Positions 1-11,878 of a stretch of DNA of 64,000 nt are shown here, one piece after another. The notes beneath the pieces were generated by a model. The model saw only the letters and a program-made list of their open reading frames with translations. It ran no database searches and had not been told where the DNA came from. Position numbers and translations under genes: made by a program. Location: NCBI RefSeq assembly GCF_002575655.3, contig NC_053035.3, positions 501,982,601 through 502,046,600 on the forward strand, in the 5' to 3' direction. The stretch's first letter is position 1. Each line of letters opens with the position of its first letter. This DNA comes from Aegilops tauschii subsp. strangulata. Its lineage: Eukaryota > Streptophyta > Magnoliopsida > Poales > Poaceae.

Positions 1-253
1 TCTGTGAATTATCAAAACTAATTTACTGAGCGCAGAAGTTTCTGATTTTCAGCTGGATCAACACAACTATCACCGTAAGCTATCCTAAAGGTCTTACTTG
101 GCACTTTATTGAAACAAAAGCTATAAAACATGATTACTACAGTATATTAATCATGTTAATACACAAAAACAGTAAGGGTAAATATTGGGTTGTCTCCCAA
201 CAAGCGCTTTTCTTTAATGCCTTTTTAGCTGGGCATGATGATTTCAATGATGT

Positions 254-2094
254 TCACATAAAAGATAAGAATTGAAACACAAAGAGAGCATCATGAAGAA
301 TATGACTAGCACATTTAAGTCTAACCCACTTCCTATGCATAGGTATTTTGTGAGCAAACGACTTATGGGAACAAGAAACAACTAGCATAGGAATGTAAAA
401 CAAGCAAATCTTCAAGATTTTCAACACATAGAGAGGAAACTTGATATTAATGCAATTCCTACAAGCATATATTCCTCCCTCATAATAAATTTCAGTAGCA
501 TCATGAATTAATTCAACAATATAACTATCACATAAAGCTTTCTTTTCATGATCTACAAGCATAGAAATTTTATTACTCTCCACATAAGCAAATTTCTTCT
601 CATTCGGAATAGTGGGAATATCATAAAAAAAACTCGAATACTATAAATTGTTTCCACATTAAAAGAATAATGTTCAGAAAAAGGGTAATCATAATCATGA
701 CAAGTTTTTTAAATATAATCATCACTACTTTTTATAACATAAGTATCATCACAATAATCATCATAAGTAGCAACTTTGTTCTCATCATAATCAATTGAAA
801 CCTCTTCCAAGATAGTGGAATCATTACTAAATAAAGTCGTGACCTCTCCAAATCCACTTTCATAATTATCACAATAAGATTCAACACCCTCCAAAATAGT
901 GGGATCATTACTGCCTAAAGTTGACACTCTTCCAAACCCACTTTCATCAATATAATCATCATAAATAGGAGGCATGCTATCATCATAATAAATTTGCTCA
1001 TCAAAACTTGGGGGACTAAAAATATCATCTTCATCAAACATAGCATTCCCAAGCTTGGTACAAACATTAATTGCAGCAAATAAATTCTCAAACATATCAT
1101 TCTCATCAAACATAGCATCCCCAAGCTTGGGCCTTTGCATATCATAAGCATAATCACTCTCATCATTAATAGTATGGATAGCACCAATAGTATAGCAATT
1201 ATCATCATCACAATGAGTAATAGGAGCAACATCATTTGGGAGGGATACCTTTTTACCTTTGCTTATCCGTCTTTTCTTTTTCTTCTTCACATTATGTGTG
1301 GGTTTAATCCTCTTTTTGGAGCTCCTTATTAATGAGATTGGTTGAATAGAAGGCTCCTCCTTGTTACCTTATTCATCATAAGAAATAATAGGAGGATATT
1401 GGGAAGTCTCTTCCCTTTCATTAGTATTCTCCTCATCTTCTATTTGTTTTCTTGTCTTTATGTAATTGGTAATATAAGGATTTTCAATGCAATTCACCAC
1501 ACAATACATAAAAATTTCTTCTAGATCAAAATCAAGAACTTTATCCAGGACAAATTCTGGAAGATCATCAGTTATACGTTTCATTTGTTCATAACCCACA
1601 AGCAAACTAAGTTCATTATGATGCGCAAGGGAAATCAAGTCATCACAATTTTTGGACACGATTCGATCATGAAACAATTTGCATTGGAGATTTAAATGAT
1701 CACGTTCATTGCAAAGCTCACAAGGATGGCAAAGAAATTTTAAATTTTCAGCACAAGCATCTAGCCTCTCTTGCAACCATTTAGTTTCTAAATACTTATG
1801 CCTCTTGCAAAATCTATCTTCCCTATTTGGTGTGTGCTTGCAAGCTCTATGCACTTCACAAAAATTGACATGCTTATAAGAGACTATTTTATCATTACTA
1901 GTGCAATCATCATTAGTACTATGGATATTCAAAGAGTTCATACTAACAACATTGCAATCAGGCTCATCATTCAAAGATTGTATGCCAAACATTTTATTGC
2001 ATTCTTCTTCTAACACTTTGGCACAATTATCGGAATCCTTATTTTCACGGAAGACACTAAAAAGATGAAGCATATGAGGCAACCTCAATTCCAT
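254..2094 (-). pseudogene. Broken retrotransposon ORF of about 610 codons, function unknown
   Basis: Three open segments belong to one former reading frame. Segments 1369-2094 (241 codons) and 709-1290 are in the same frame, separated only by a TAA codon at 1369-1371 and readable sequence. A second TAA ends the middle segment at 709, and a shift near the T-run around position 628 moves the rest into the frame of 254-583. The first segment is rich in Cys and His (for example CHPCELC) and could bind metal; this is inference. The middle segment is acidic and has internal duplications: KLGDAMFDENDMF is echoed by KLGNAMFDEDDIF, and two ESGFG...TILE blocks occur. The end segment is Leu/Phe-rich. 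I recognise it as the ORF typical of non-autonomous Athila-like wheat elements, but no enzymatic role is known to me. Confidence 0.7.
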
Positions 2095-2190
2095 TTATTG
2101 TAGTTTTCTTTTATAGACTAAACTAGTGATAAAACAAGGAACAAAAAGATTCGATTGCAAGATCTAAAGATATACCTTCAAGCACTAACC

Positions 2191-2208
2191 TCCCCGGCAA
2201 CGGCGCAA
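2191..2208 (-). other. Primer-binding site (tRNA-Asp type, mutated)
   Basis: The reverse complement reads TTGCGCCGTTGCCGGGGA, ten bases inside the 5' LTR. The matching site of the Sabrina-like element at 7998-8015 starts TGG instead of TTG, so one of the bases pairing with the tRNA CCA end is lost here. Confidence 0.75.
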
Positions 2209-2218
2209 GAAAAGAGCT

Positions 2219-3846
2219 TGATGTCTACTACACAACCTTCTTCTTGTAGACGTTGTTGGGCCTCCAAGTGCAGAGGTTTGTAGGACAGTAGCAAATTTCC
2301 CTCAAGTGGATGACCTAAGGTTTATCAATCCGTGGGAGGCGTAGGATGAAGATGGTCTCTCTCAAACAACCCTGCAACCAAATAACAAAGAGTCTCTTGT
2401 GTCCCCAACACACCCAATACAATGGTGCACTAGTTCGGCGAAGAGATGGTGATACAAGTGCAATATGGATGGTAGATATAGGTTGTTGTAATATGAAAAT
2501 ATAAAAACAGCAAGGTAACAAGTGGTAAAAGTGAGCGTAAACAGTATTGCAATGCTTCGAAACAAGGCCTAGGGTTCATACTTTCACTAGTGCAAGTTCT
2601 CTCAACAATGATAACATAATTAGATCATATAACAATCCCTCAACATGCAACAAAGAGTCACTCCAAAGTCACTAATATCGGAGAACAAACGAAGAGATTA
2701 TTGTAGGGTACGAAACCACCTCAAAGTTATTCTTTCCGGTCAATCCATTGGGCTATTCCTATAAGTGTCACAAACAGCCCTAGAGTTCGTAGTAAAATAA
2801 CACCTTAAGACACAAATCAACCAAAACCCTAATGTCACCTAGATATTCCAATGTCACCTCAAGTATCCGTGGGTATGATTATATGATATGCATCACACAA
2901 TCTCAGATTCATCTATTCAACCAACACAAAGAACTTCAAAGAGTGCCCCAAAGTTTCTACCGGAGAGTCATGACGAAAATGTGTGCCAACCCCTATGTAT
3001 AGGTTCCCAAGCTCACGGAAACCGCAAGTTGATCACCAAAACATACATCAAGTGAATCAATAGAATACCCCATTGTCACCACGGGTATCCCACGCAAGAC
3101 ATACATCAAGTGTTCTCAAATCCTTAAAGACTCAATCCGATAAGATAACTTCAAAGGGAAAACTCAATCCATTACAAGAAGATAGAGGGGGAGAAACATC
3201 ATAAGATCCAACTATAATAGCAAAGCTCGCGATACATCAAGATCGTGCCATATCAAGAACACGAGAGAGAGAGAGAGAGAGAGATCAAACACAGAGCTAC
3301 TGGTACATACCCTCAGCCTCGAGGGTGGACTACTCCCTCCTCATCATGGAGAGCGCCGGGATGATGAAGATGGCCACCGGTGATGATTCCCCCCTCTGGC
3401 AGGGTGCCGGAACAGGGTCCCAATTGGTTTTTGGTGGCTACAGAGGCTTGCGGCGGCGGAACTCCCGATAGGTTATTTTCTGGAGGTTTGGGGACTTATA
3501 GGAGAGGTTGGCATCGAGAACAAGTCAGGGGGCCTCCCGGAGAGTCCACGAGGCACAGGGGCGCGCCCCAGGGGGGTGGGTGTGCCCTCCACCCTCGTGG
3601 GGCCCACGGGACTCCCATCCGGTAACTCTTCATTCCGGTATTTTTTATATTTTCCAGAAAAATCTCCGTCGATTTTCAGCGCATTCTGAGAACTTTTATT
3701 TGTGCACAAAAACAACACCACGGTAGCTCTGCTAAAAACAGCGTCAGTCCGGGTTATTTCTAACCAAATCATACCAAAATCATGTAAAAATATTATAAAC
3801 ATGGCATGAATACATAAAAAATTATAGATACGTTGGAGACGTATCA
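2219..3846 (-). mobile_element. Gypsy LTR 'A', copy 1 (5' LTR of the left-edge element)
   Basis: Complete LTR with TGATACGTCTCC... on the minus strand and the complementary TGATGTCTACTAC at the plus-strand left edge. The primer site follows immediately to the left, so this is the 5' LTR of the element covering 1-2218. It is followed on the right by ATAAC at 3847-3851. An (AG)n run lies at about 3264-3282 and a GC-rich stretch at 3540-3620. It is nearly identical to 16545-18164, with about five differences in the first 300 bases. Confidence 0.85.
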
Positions 3847-3897
3847 ATAACCATCTCAGAGCTCTGGTGTCATAAGTGTACAGTTTGTATAGTTTAT

Positions 3898-6830
3898 TGA
3901 TGTCTAATACGCAACTTTATTCTTGTAGACTATGTTGGGCATCTAAGCGCAGAGTTTTGTAGAACAACAGCAAATTTCTCTCGAGTGGATGACCTAAGAT
4001 TTATCAATCTGTGGGAGGTGTAGGATGAAGATATTCTCTCTTAAACAACACTACAATCAAATACAAGAAATCTCTTGTGCCTCCAATACACCCAATACAA
4101 TGGTAAATTGCATAGGTGCACTAGTTCGGCGAAGAAATGATGATACAAATGTAGTACGGATAGTAGATATAGGTTTTTGCAATCTGAAATAATAAAAACA
4201 GCAAGGTAGCAAGTGATAGAAGTGAGCATAAACGGTATTGCAAGGCTTGGAAACAATGCCAAGGGTTCATACTATCATTAGTGCAATCTCTCAACGGTAC
4301 TAACATAATTGAATCATATAATACTTGATGCGGCTTGAACTACGTCGTTATTTCCACAAAGAGGAAGGGATGATGCAGCACAGTGACGGTAGGTATTTCC
4401 CTCAGTGATGACCAAGGTAATAGAACCAGTAGGAGAACCACGCAACACCATGTAAACATCTCCTGCACACAAAGAACAAATACTTGCAACCCGACGTAAG
4501 AGAGGGGTTGTCAATCCCTCACGGGTAAAAAGATAGGTAAAATTGTAGTAGATTGTATAAATAGATCTCGCGGGAACGCGAGCTAAAATACATAATAAAA
4601 ATTGCAGCAAGGTATTTTTGTATTTTTGGTTTAATAGATCTGAAAATAAAAGCAAATAAAAATAGATCGTGAAGGCAAATATAATAAAGAAGAGACCCGG
4701 GGCCGTAGATTGCACTAGTGGCTTCTCTCGTGAAAAATAGCATATGGTGGGTAAACAAATTACTGTTTGGAAATTGATAGAACTTCAAATAATCATGACG
4801 ATATCCAGGCAATGATCATTGTATAGGCATCATGTCCAAGATTAGTAGACCGACTCCTGCCTGCATCTACTACTAGTACTCCACACATCGACCGCTATCC
4901 AGCATGCATCTAGTGCATTAAGTTCATGGAGAAACAGAGTAATGCAATAAAAACGATGACATGATGTAGACAAGATCTATTTATGTAGAAATAGACCCCA
5001 TCTTGTTGTCCTTAATAGCAATGATACATACGTGTCGGTTCCCCTTCTGTCACTGGGATCAAGCACCGTAAGATCGAACCCATCACAAAGCACCTCTTCC
5101 CATGGCAAGAAAAATCGATCTAGTCGGCCTAACTAAACCAAAGATTCGAAGAAGAAATATGAGGCTATAAGTAATCATACATATAAGAGATCAAAAGACT
5201 CAAATAACTTTCATGGATAAAAACATAGATCTGATCATAAACTCAAAGTTCATCGGATCCCAACAAACACACCGCGAAAAGAGTACATCAAATAGATCTC
5301 CAAGAGACCATTATATTGAGAATCAAAAGAGAGAGAGAGGAGAGAGAGAGAGAGGGAGAGAGAGAGAGATAGATAGATAGATAGATAGAGAGAGAGAAAG
5401 CCATCTAGCTACTAACTACGGATCCGTGGGTCTACAATGAACTACTCACGCGTCATCGGAGAGGCACCAATGAGGATGATGAAACCCTCTATGATGGTGT
5501 CTAGATTGGATCTGTGGTTTATGGAACTTGCGGCGGCTGGAATTGATTTTTGTCGACTCCCCTAGGGTTTCTAGAATATTAGGGTATTTATAGAGCAAAG
5601 AGGCGGTGCAGGAGGCCACTAAGGTGGGCACAACACACCTGGGCGCGCCTGGGCCCCCAGGCACGCCCTGGTGGGTTGTGCTCCCCTTGGATCTCCCCTC
5701 AGGTACTTTCTTGGCCCAACAGGTGTCTTCTGGTCTAGAAAAAATCACCAAAAAGTTTCCCTGCGTTTGGACTCCGTTTGGTATTGATCTTCTGCGAAGT
5801 AAAAAACAAGCAAAAAACAGCAACTGGCACTGGGCACTATGTCAATAGGTTAGTCCCAAAAAATGATATAAAGTTGCTATAAAATGATTGTAAAACATCC
5901 AAGATTGATAATATAACAGCATGGAACAATAAAAAATTATAGATATGTTGGCGACATATCAAAACTCTCTCAAAGTGAGGCAAAGAATAACTCCAAAGTC
6001 TCTATTCTTATTGGAGAAAGTAGGCTGAAATTGCGTAGGTAGTAAACCATCTCAAAGTTGGGTTTCCAATCAATCTTATGAACCACCCCAAAGTGTCACG
6101 AATAGTTCTAGAGATTGTACTCCGACAACACCATATGATACTAATCAATCAACTCTAATGTCACCTACATACTCCAATGTCACCACGAGTATCTGCGAGT
6201 GAGACATGCATCAGATCTCAAATCCAAAGTATTCAATCCGATAACAGAGAAACCTCAAAGAGCAATATTTAGTTCACCACAAAAGAGATAGAGGGGAAGA
6301 ACCCCATATGATATATTAACAAACTTCATGGTACATAAACATCTCCTATAAAGATCACGAGAGAGGGAGAGAGAGAGAGAGAGAGACCAAACACATAGAT
6401 ACTGGTACATACCCTCAGCCCCGAGGGTGAACTACTCCCTCCTCGTCATGGAGGCAACAAGGATGATGAATATGGCCTCTGTGATGGATTCCTCCTCCGG
6501 CGGAGCAGCGGGAAAGGCCTCCAAATGAGATCACTTTGGAACAGAGGCTTGCGGCGGCAGAGAAAAAGTTCTAGGTTACTTTTCGGACATTTCTGGATTT
6601 ATAGGAATTTTTAGCATTGGATTCACGCTAGGGGGAGTCCCAAGGGTCCCACAACCTCAGGTGGCACGCCCGGGGGGCGTGCCCCTTGAGCTTGTGGGCC
6701 CCCTAGCACCTTCTGGTCCTTCCTCGAAGCTTCCTGGGTCCCTTCTTGTCCATAAAAAAACACCGTAAATTTTTATCGCGTTTGGACTTCATTTGGTATG
6801 GTTTTTCTACGAAATTAAGAAAATGGTGCA
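3898..6830 (-). mobile_element. Gypsy LTR 'B', truncated and split by a solo LTR (copy 1)
   Basis: A diverged relative of LTR A. It begins TGATGTCTAATACGC at 3898, follows LTR A in order to 4325, resumes at 5962 after the inserted LTR C, and is lost near 6830 before reaching the other terminus. It is separated from LTR A by about 50 bases of non-LTR sequence (3847-3897). The same arrangement recurs at 18216-21087. Confidence 0.75.
4326..5961 (-). mobile_element. Solo Gypsy LTR 'C' inserted in LTR B (copy 1)
   Basis: Complete LTR from TGATGCGG to ...GACATATCA with no internal region. It is flanked by ATACT (4321-4325) and AAACT (5962-5966), a five-base target duplication with one mismatch. 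Its primer-site-side end resembles the Sabrina LTR end. An (AG)/(GATA) microsatellite lies at about 5327-5400. It is a solo LTR left by LTR-LTR recombination. Confidence 0.78.
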
Positions 6831-6833
6831 CAT

Positions 6834-7159
6834 ATTATCTCACTAGTGATAATATAGACTGATCTATGAGAAATTGTACTAAAGTGTTTGATTGACTAAG
6901 GTGCTTGTTGAAACAGACTGCCAAGTACTATCTTTGTGGAATGAAGAGGGAATGCAGCGATTAGTTGGGTATCAGTTGGCGTGCGAGATGAAGATTACTC
7001 TTTCATCCTTCTAGGGTTCAAGTCCCAGTTTGCATGAATAAATAGAAATGTTGCTGCAGACATTTGTGCAAGAGAGGTTGTACTGAACTATGATGTAATC
7101 CTATATTGAACTTTGATGAAATCTATGTATTTCTGGACGACATTATTCGATCAAAGAAT
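6834..7159. other. Low-copy DNA at the right end of the duplicated block (copy 1)
   Basis: No element is recognised. It is almost identical to 21088-21421, with two differences noted over about 330 bases. A tRNA-like stretch with a B-box-type GGTTCAAGTCC lies at 6961-7031. The match to copy 2 stops at 7159, where Sabrina-like LTR sequence begins. Confidence 0.5.
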
Positions 7160-7997
7160 GTATGATTTGTTATCTTTTCAAGTCTCTTCGAATTATCAGT
7201 TTGGTTTGGCCTACTAGATTGATCTTTCTTGCAATGGGAGAAGTGCTTAGCTTTGGGTTCAATCTTGCGGTGTCGTTTCCCAGTGATAGCAGGGGCAGCA
7301 AGGCACGTATTGTATTGTTGCCATCGAGGATAAAATGATGAGGTTTATATCATATTGCTTGAGTTTATTCCTCTACATCATGTCATCTTGCCTAATGCGT
7401 TACTCTGTTCTTATGAACTTAATACTCGAGATGCATGTTGGATAGCGGTCGATGTGTGGAGTAATAGTAGTAGATGCAGAATCGTTTCGGTCTACTTGTC
7501 GCGGACGTGATGCCTATATACATGATCATGCCTAGATATTCTCATAACTATGCACTTTTCTATCAATTGCTCGACAGTAATTTGTTCACCCACCGTAATA
7601 CTTATGCTATCTTGAGAGAAGCCACTAGTGAAACCTATGCCCCCCGGGTCTATTTTCCATCATATTAATCTCCCATCAATTAGCTATTTTTGTCGCCGTT
7701 TATTTAGGAATCTTTACTTTTAATCTTTATCATAAAAATACCAAAAATATTATCTTATCATCTCTATAAGATCTCACTTTTGCAAGTGGCCATGAAGGGA
7801 TTGACAACCCCTTTATCGCGTTGGTTGCAAGGTTCTTATTTGTTTGTGTAGGTACGAGGGACTTCCGTGTGGCCTCCTACTGGATTGATACCTTGGTTCT
7901 CAAAAACTGAGGGAAATACTTACGCTACTTTGCTGCATCACCCTTTCCTCTTCAAGGGAAAACCAACGCATGCTCAAGAGGTAGCAAGAAGGATTTC

Positions 7998-8015
7998 TGG
8001 CGCCGTTGCCGGGGA
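7998..8015 (+). other. Primer-binding site, tRNA-Asp type
   Basis: TGGCGCCGTTGCCGGGGA, eleven bases after the 5' LTR terminus ...GGTAGCA. It is complementary to a tRNA 3' end and typical of Athila-lineage elements. Confidence 0.8.
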
Positions 8016-8199
8016 GTCTACGCACAAGTCAAGACATACCAAGTACACATCACAAACTCTTATCCCTTGCATTACATTATTTGCCATTTGCCTCTCGTTT
8101 TCCTCTCCCCCACTTCACCTTTGCCGTTTTATTCACCCTCTCTTTCTGTTCGCCTCTTTTTCGCTTGCTTCTTGTGTGTTCGTTCTCTGTGCTGCCGTC

Positions 8200-9039
8200 A
8201 TGTCTGAAACTGGGGAGGTTATCGTTGATAAGGATAATAATATGGAAAACTTTGATGTTTTTGATGATCCTCTTGAAGATCCTACTATTTTACACACTAA
8301 AAAGTTTTGGATTGGTAGCGGTAATATTATTGGGAAAGGAGTTATTAAAGATTTCTTTACTTGTGCCGGTGCCCTGCCCTCTATGGGTGGGTCTATTCTT
8401 CATAGAACTAGTAGTCTTCTGGATGCTATATCCTTGCTCGTAGTTGAACTTGAAAGACAATATATCCATATGCATCCTTGCATACAAAGGATTTTTCTAG
8501 AGTTTTCCAATATCGAGCATTCTTCTGTTAAGCGAGCGGCTACTATCTTTTTGGCACATGAGTTCAGATTTATAATGAAAGAGGCCAATGAATTTTTTTC
8601 GCATTATAGGGTGGATGCTGGTCATCCTCCCATAGAAGCTATCCTTTTTAATCAAGAAGACTTAATGGGTTTACGATCTTTAGATCATGTTGCTTACAAT
8701 GAAAACCTTAAAAAGAAGGTTCCTACCGATGTTCTAGTAGATAGAATTTCTGAACTCAATGATGAATTTGCTATTCAGAACAACGGGTTAGGTTTTTCTC
8801 TTGAACAAAGGCTCGTGACTTATTGCCAAAAGAATGCTTATAATGATGAATTGGTTGTGCAATATAAGGGGCCAAAGGAGGAACCCATACCTCCCGAGCT
8901 TGATCTTGGGGACTTTTGTCCCATTAAATTTAGCCCTTTTGATTACTTTTGCTTGCCACAAAGAAAACTTTCCGCTGAACGTAGTGAATATGAGATGAGT
9001 TTTCGTGATTTACCGTACCATTATTATGGCAATACCTAG
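8200..9039 (+). CDS. Intact 279-residue ORF of the Sabrina-like element
   Basis: The frame is open further upstream, but the ATG at 8200 is the likely start. It lies about 185 bases after the primer site and begins an acidic N-terminus (MSETGEVIVDKDNN). The protein is mostly hydrophilic, with an HPPIEA motif near residue 145 and a Pro-rich stretch (EEPIPPELDLG) near residue 230. I see no protease, zinc-knuckle, reverse transcriptase or integrase signature and no signal peptide. Its role is unknown; a gag-derived or packaging role is only a guess. It is intact although the LTRs differ by about 3%, which may reflect selection while the family was mobilised in trans. A conserved hairpin motif follows the stop at 9083-9106. 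Confidence 0.65.
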   Translation: MSETGEVIVDKDNNMENFDVFDDPLEDPTILHTKKFWIGSGNIIGKGVIKDFFTCAGALPSMGGSILHRTSSLLDAISLLVVELERQYIHMHPCIQRIFLEFSNIEHSSVKRAATIFLAHEFRFIMKEANEFFSHYRVDAGHPPIEAILFNQEDLMGLRSLDHVAYNENLKKKVPTDVLVDRISELNDEFAIQNNGLGFSLEQRLVTYCQKNAYNDELVVQYKGPKEEPIPPELDLGDFCPIKFSPFDYFCLPQRKLSAERSEYEMSFRDLPYHYYGNT

Positions 9040-11863
9040 ATCTATCCTTGCCTTTATGCCTAGCTAGGGGCGTTAAACGATAGCGCTTGTTGGGAGGCAA
9101 CCCAATTTTATTTTTGTTTCTTGCTTTCTGGTTCTGTTTAGTAATAAATCTTTGATCTAGCCTCTGGTTAGATGGTTTTTCATGTTTTAATTAGTGTTTG
9201 TGCCAAGTAGAACCTTTGGGAAGACTTGGGTAAAGTCTTTTTGATCTTGCTGTAAAAAACAGAAACTTAGCGCTCACGATATTAGCTACAACTTTTTACT
9301 GGAGAGTGCTATTTAGTTGATTCTTTTTGCATATGATTAATAGACAAATTCCTCACGTCCATAAATGTATTTTAGAATTTTTGGAGTTCCAGAAGTATAC
9401 GTTTGATACATATTACTACAGACTGTTCTGTTTTTGACAGATTCTGTTTTTTGTGTGTTGTTTGCTTATTTTGATGAATCTATGGCTAGTATCAGAGGTT
9501 ATGAACCATAGAGAAGTTGGAATACAGTAGGTTTAACACCAATATAAATAAATAATGAGTTCATTACACTACCTTAAGGTGGTGGTTTGTTTTCTTTCGC
9601 TAACGGATCTCATGAGATTTTCTGTTAAGTTTTGTGTTGTGAAGTTTTCAAGTTTTTGGGTAAAGATTTGATGGATTATGGAACAAGGAGTGGCAATAGC
9701 CTAAGCTTGGGGATTCCCAAGGCACCCCAAGGTAAAATCCAAGGACAACCAAAAGCCTAAGTTTGGGGATGCCCCGGAAGGCATCCCCTCTTTTGTCTTC
9801 GTCCATCGGTAACTTTACTTGATGCTATATTTTATTCACCACATGATATGTGTTTTGCTTGGAGCGTCTTGTATGATTTGAGTCTTTCATTTTTAGTTCA
9901 CCACAATCATCCTTGCTGTGAACACCTTTTGGGAGAGACACACATTAATCGGAATTTATTAGAATACTCTATGTGCTTCACTTATATCTTTTGAGCTAAA
10001 TAAGTTTGCTCTAGTGCTTCACTTATATCTTTTAGAGCACGGTGGTGGTTTTATTTTATAGAAATTATTGATCTCTCATGCTTCACTTATATTATTTTGA
10101 GAGTCTTTTAGAACAGCATGGTAATTTTCTTTGGCTATAAAATTAGTCCTAATATGATAGGCATCCAAGATGGATATAATAAAAACTTTCATATAAGTGC
10201 GTTGAATATTAAGAGAAGTTTGATACTTGATGATTGTTTTGAGATATGGAGATAGTGATATTAAAGTTGTGCTAGTTGAGTAGTTGTGAATTTGAGAAAT
10301 ACTTGTGTTGAAGTTTGCAAGTCCCGTAGCATGCACGTATGGTAAACGTTGTGTAACAAATTTGAAACATGAGGTGTTCTTTGATTGTCATCCTTATGAG
10401 TGGCGGTCGGGGACGAGCGATGGTCTTCTTCTACCAATCTATCCCCCTAGGAGCATGCACGTAGTGCTTGGTTTTTGATGACTTGTAGATTTTTTCAATA
10501 AGTATGTGAGTTCTTTATGACTAATGTTGAGTCCATGGATTATACGCACTCTCACCCTTCCATCATTGCTAGCCTCTTCGGTACCGTGCATTGCCCTTTC
10601 TCACCTTGAGAGCTGGTGCAAACTTCACCGGTGCATCCAAACCCCGTGATACGATACACTCTATCACACATAAACCTCCTTATATCTTCCTCGAAACAGC
10701 CACCATACCTACCTATTATGGCATTTCCATAGCCATTCTGAGATATATTGCCATGCAACTTTCCACTGTTCCGTTTATTATGACACGCTTCATCATTGTC
10801 ATATTGCCTTGCATGATCATGTAGTTGACATCGTATTTGTGGCAAAGCCACCATGCATATTATTTCATACATGTCACTCTTGATTCATTGCCCTTCCCGG
10901 TACACCGCCGGAGGCATTCATATAGTCATATTTTGTTCTAGTATGGAGTTGTAATCATTGAGTTGTAAATAAATAAAAGTGTGATGATCATCATTATTAT
11001 AGAGCATTGTCCCAAATAAAAAAAAGAGAAAGGCCAAATAAAAAAAGGAAAGGCCCAAAAAAAGAAAGAAAAAAAGTGTAATAAAAAAGGGACAATGCTA
11101 CTATCCTTTTTCCACACTTGTGCTTCAAAGTAGCACCATGATCTTTATGATAGAGAGTCTCTTGTTTTGTCACTTTCATATACTAGTGTGAATTTTTCAT
11201 TATAGAATTGGCTTGTATATTCCAACAATGGGCTTCCTCAAATGCCCTAGGTCTTCGTAAGCAAGCAAGTTGGATGCACACCCACTTAGTTTCTTTTGTT
11301 GAGCTTTCAACATTTATAGCTCTAGTGCATCCGTTGCATGGCAATCCCTACTCCTTGCATTGACATCAACTGATGGGCATCTCCCTAGCCCGTTGATTAG
11401 CCGCGTCAATGTGAGACTTTCTCCTTTTTTGTCTTCTCCACATAACCCCCATAATTATATTCTATTCCACCCATAGTGATATATCCATGGCTCACGCTCA
11501 TGTATTGCGTGAAAGTTGAAAAAAGTTTGAGATTACTAAAGTATGAAACAATTGATTGGCTTGTCATCGGGGTTGTGCATGATGAGAGCATTCTTGTGTG
11601 ACAAAAATGGAGCATGACAGAACTATATGATTTTGTAGGGATGAAGTTTCTTTGGCCATGTTATTTTGAGAAGACATGATTGCTTAGTTAGTATGCTTGA
11701 AGTATTATTATTTTTATGTCAATATTAAACTTTTATCTTGAATCTTTCGGATCTGAACATTCATGCCTCAATAAAGAAAATTACATTGAAGAATATGCTA
11801 GGTAGCATTCCACATCAAAAATTCTGTTTTTATCATTTACCTACTCGAGGACGAGCAGGAATT
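9040..11863 (+). other. Non-coding 3' internal region of the Sabrina-like element
   Basis: No ORF of note. Two copies of a polypurine-tract-like motif lie at 9703-9716 and 9759-9772, the second inside a stem-loop at 9765-9788. A purine-rich A/G run lies at about 11018-11090. The stretch around 10808-10930 matches both sides of the CACTA insertion at 50191-54370 and shows that target without the insertion. Confidence 0.7.
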
Positions 11864-11877
11864 AAGCTTGGGGATGC
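11864..11877 (+). other. Polypurine tract before the 3' LTR
   Basis: AAGCTTGGGGATGC immediately precedes the LTR start TGATACGTCTCC at 11879. The same sequence stands at 55313-55326 before the LTR at 55328. Confidence 0.7.
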
Positions 11878-11878
11878 T

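Larger units (their letters stand above)
1..2218 (-). mobile_element. Athila-lineage Gypsy element, internal region (runs off the left edge)
   Basis: The internal part of a minus-strand LTR retrotransposon whose 5' LTR lies at 2219-3846. Reading leftward from that LTR there is a primer site, a long broken ORF (254-2094) and then non-coding DNA. No reverse transcriptase, integrase or protease is visible, as expected for non-autonomous Sabrina/WHAM-type relatives of Athila. The 3' LTR would lie beyond position 1. A hairpin-forming motif at 185-208 follows the ORF, as it does in the Sabrina-like element at 9083-9106. Family placement is from memory of Triticeae repeats. Confidence 0.8.

Noticed and set aside
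6961..7031. A functional tRNA gene
   Set aside because: Only the B-box is convincing; no cloverleaf with a matching acceptor stem could be drawn.
11018..11090. Purine-rich run as a functional polypurine tract
   Set aside because: It is low-complexity A/G sequence also present at 54462-54557. The true tract is next to the LTR at 11864-11877.
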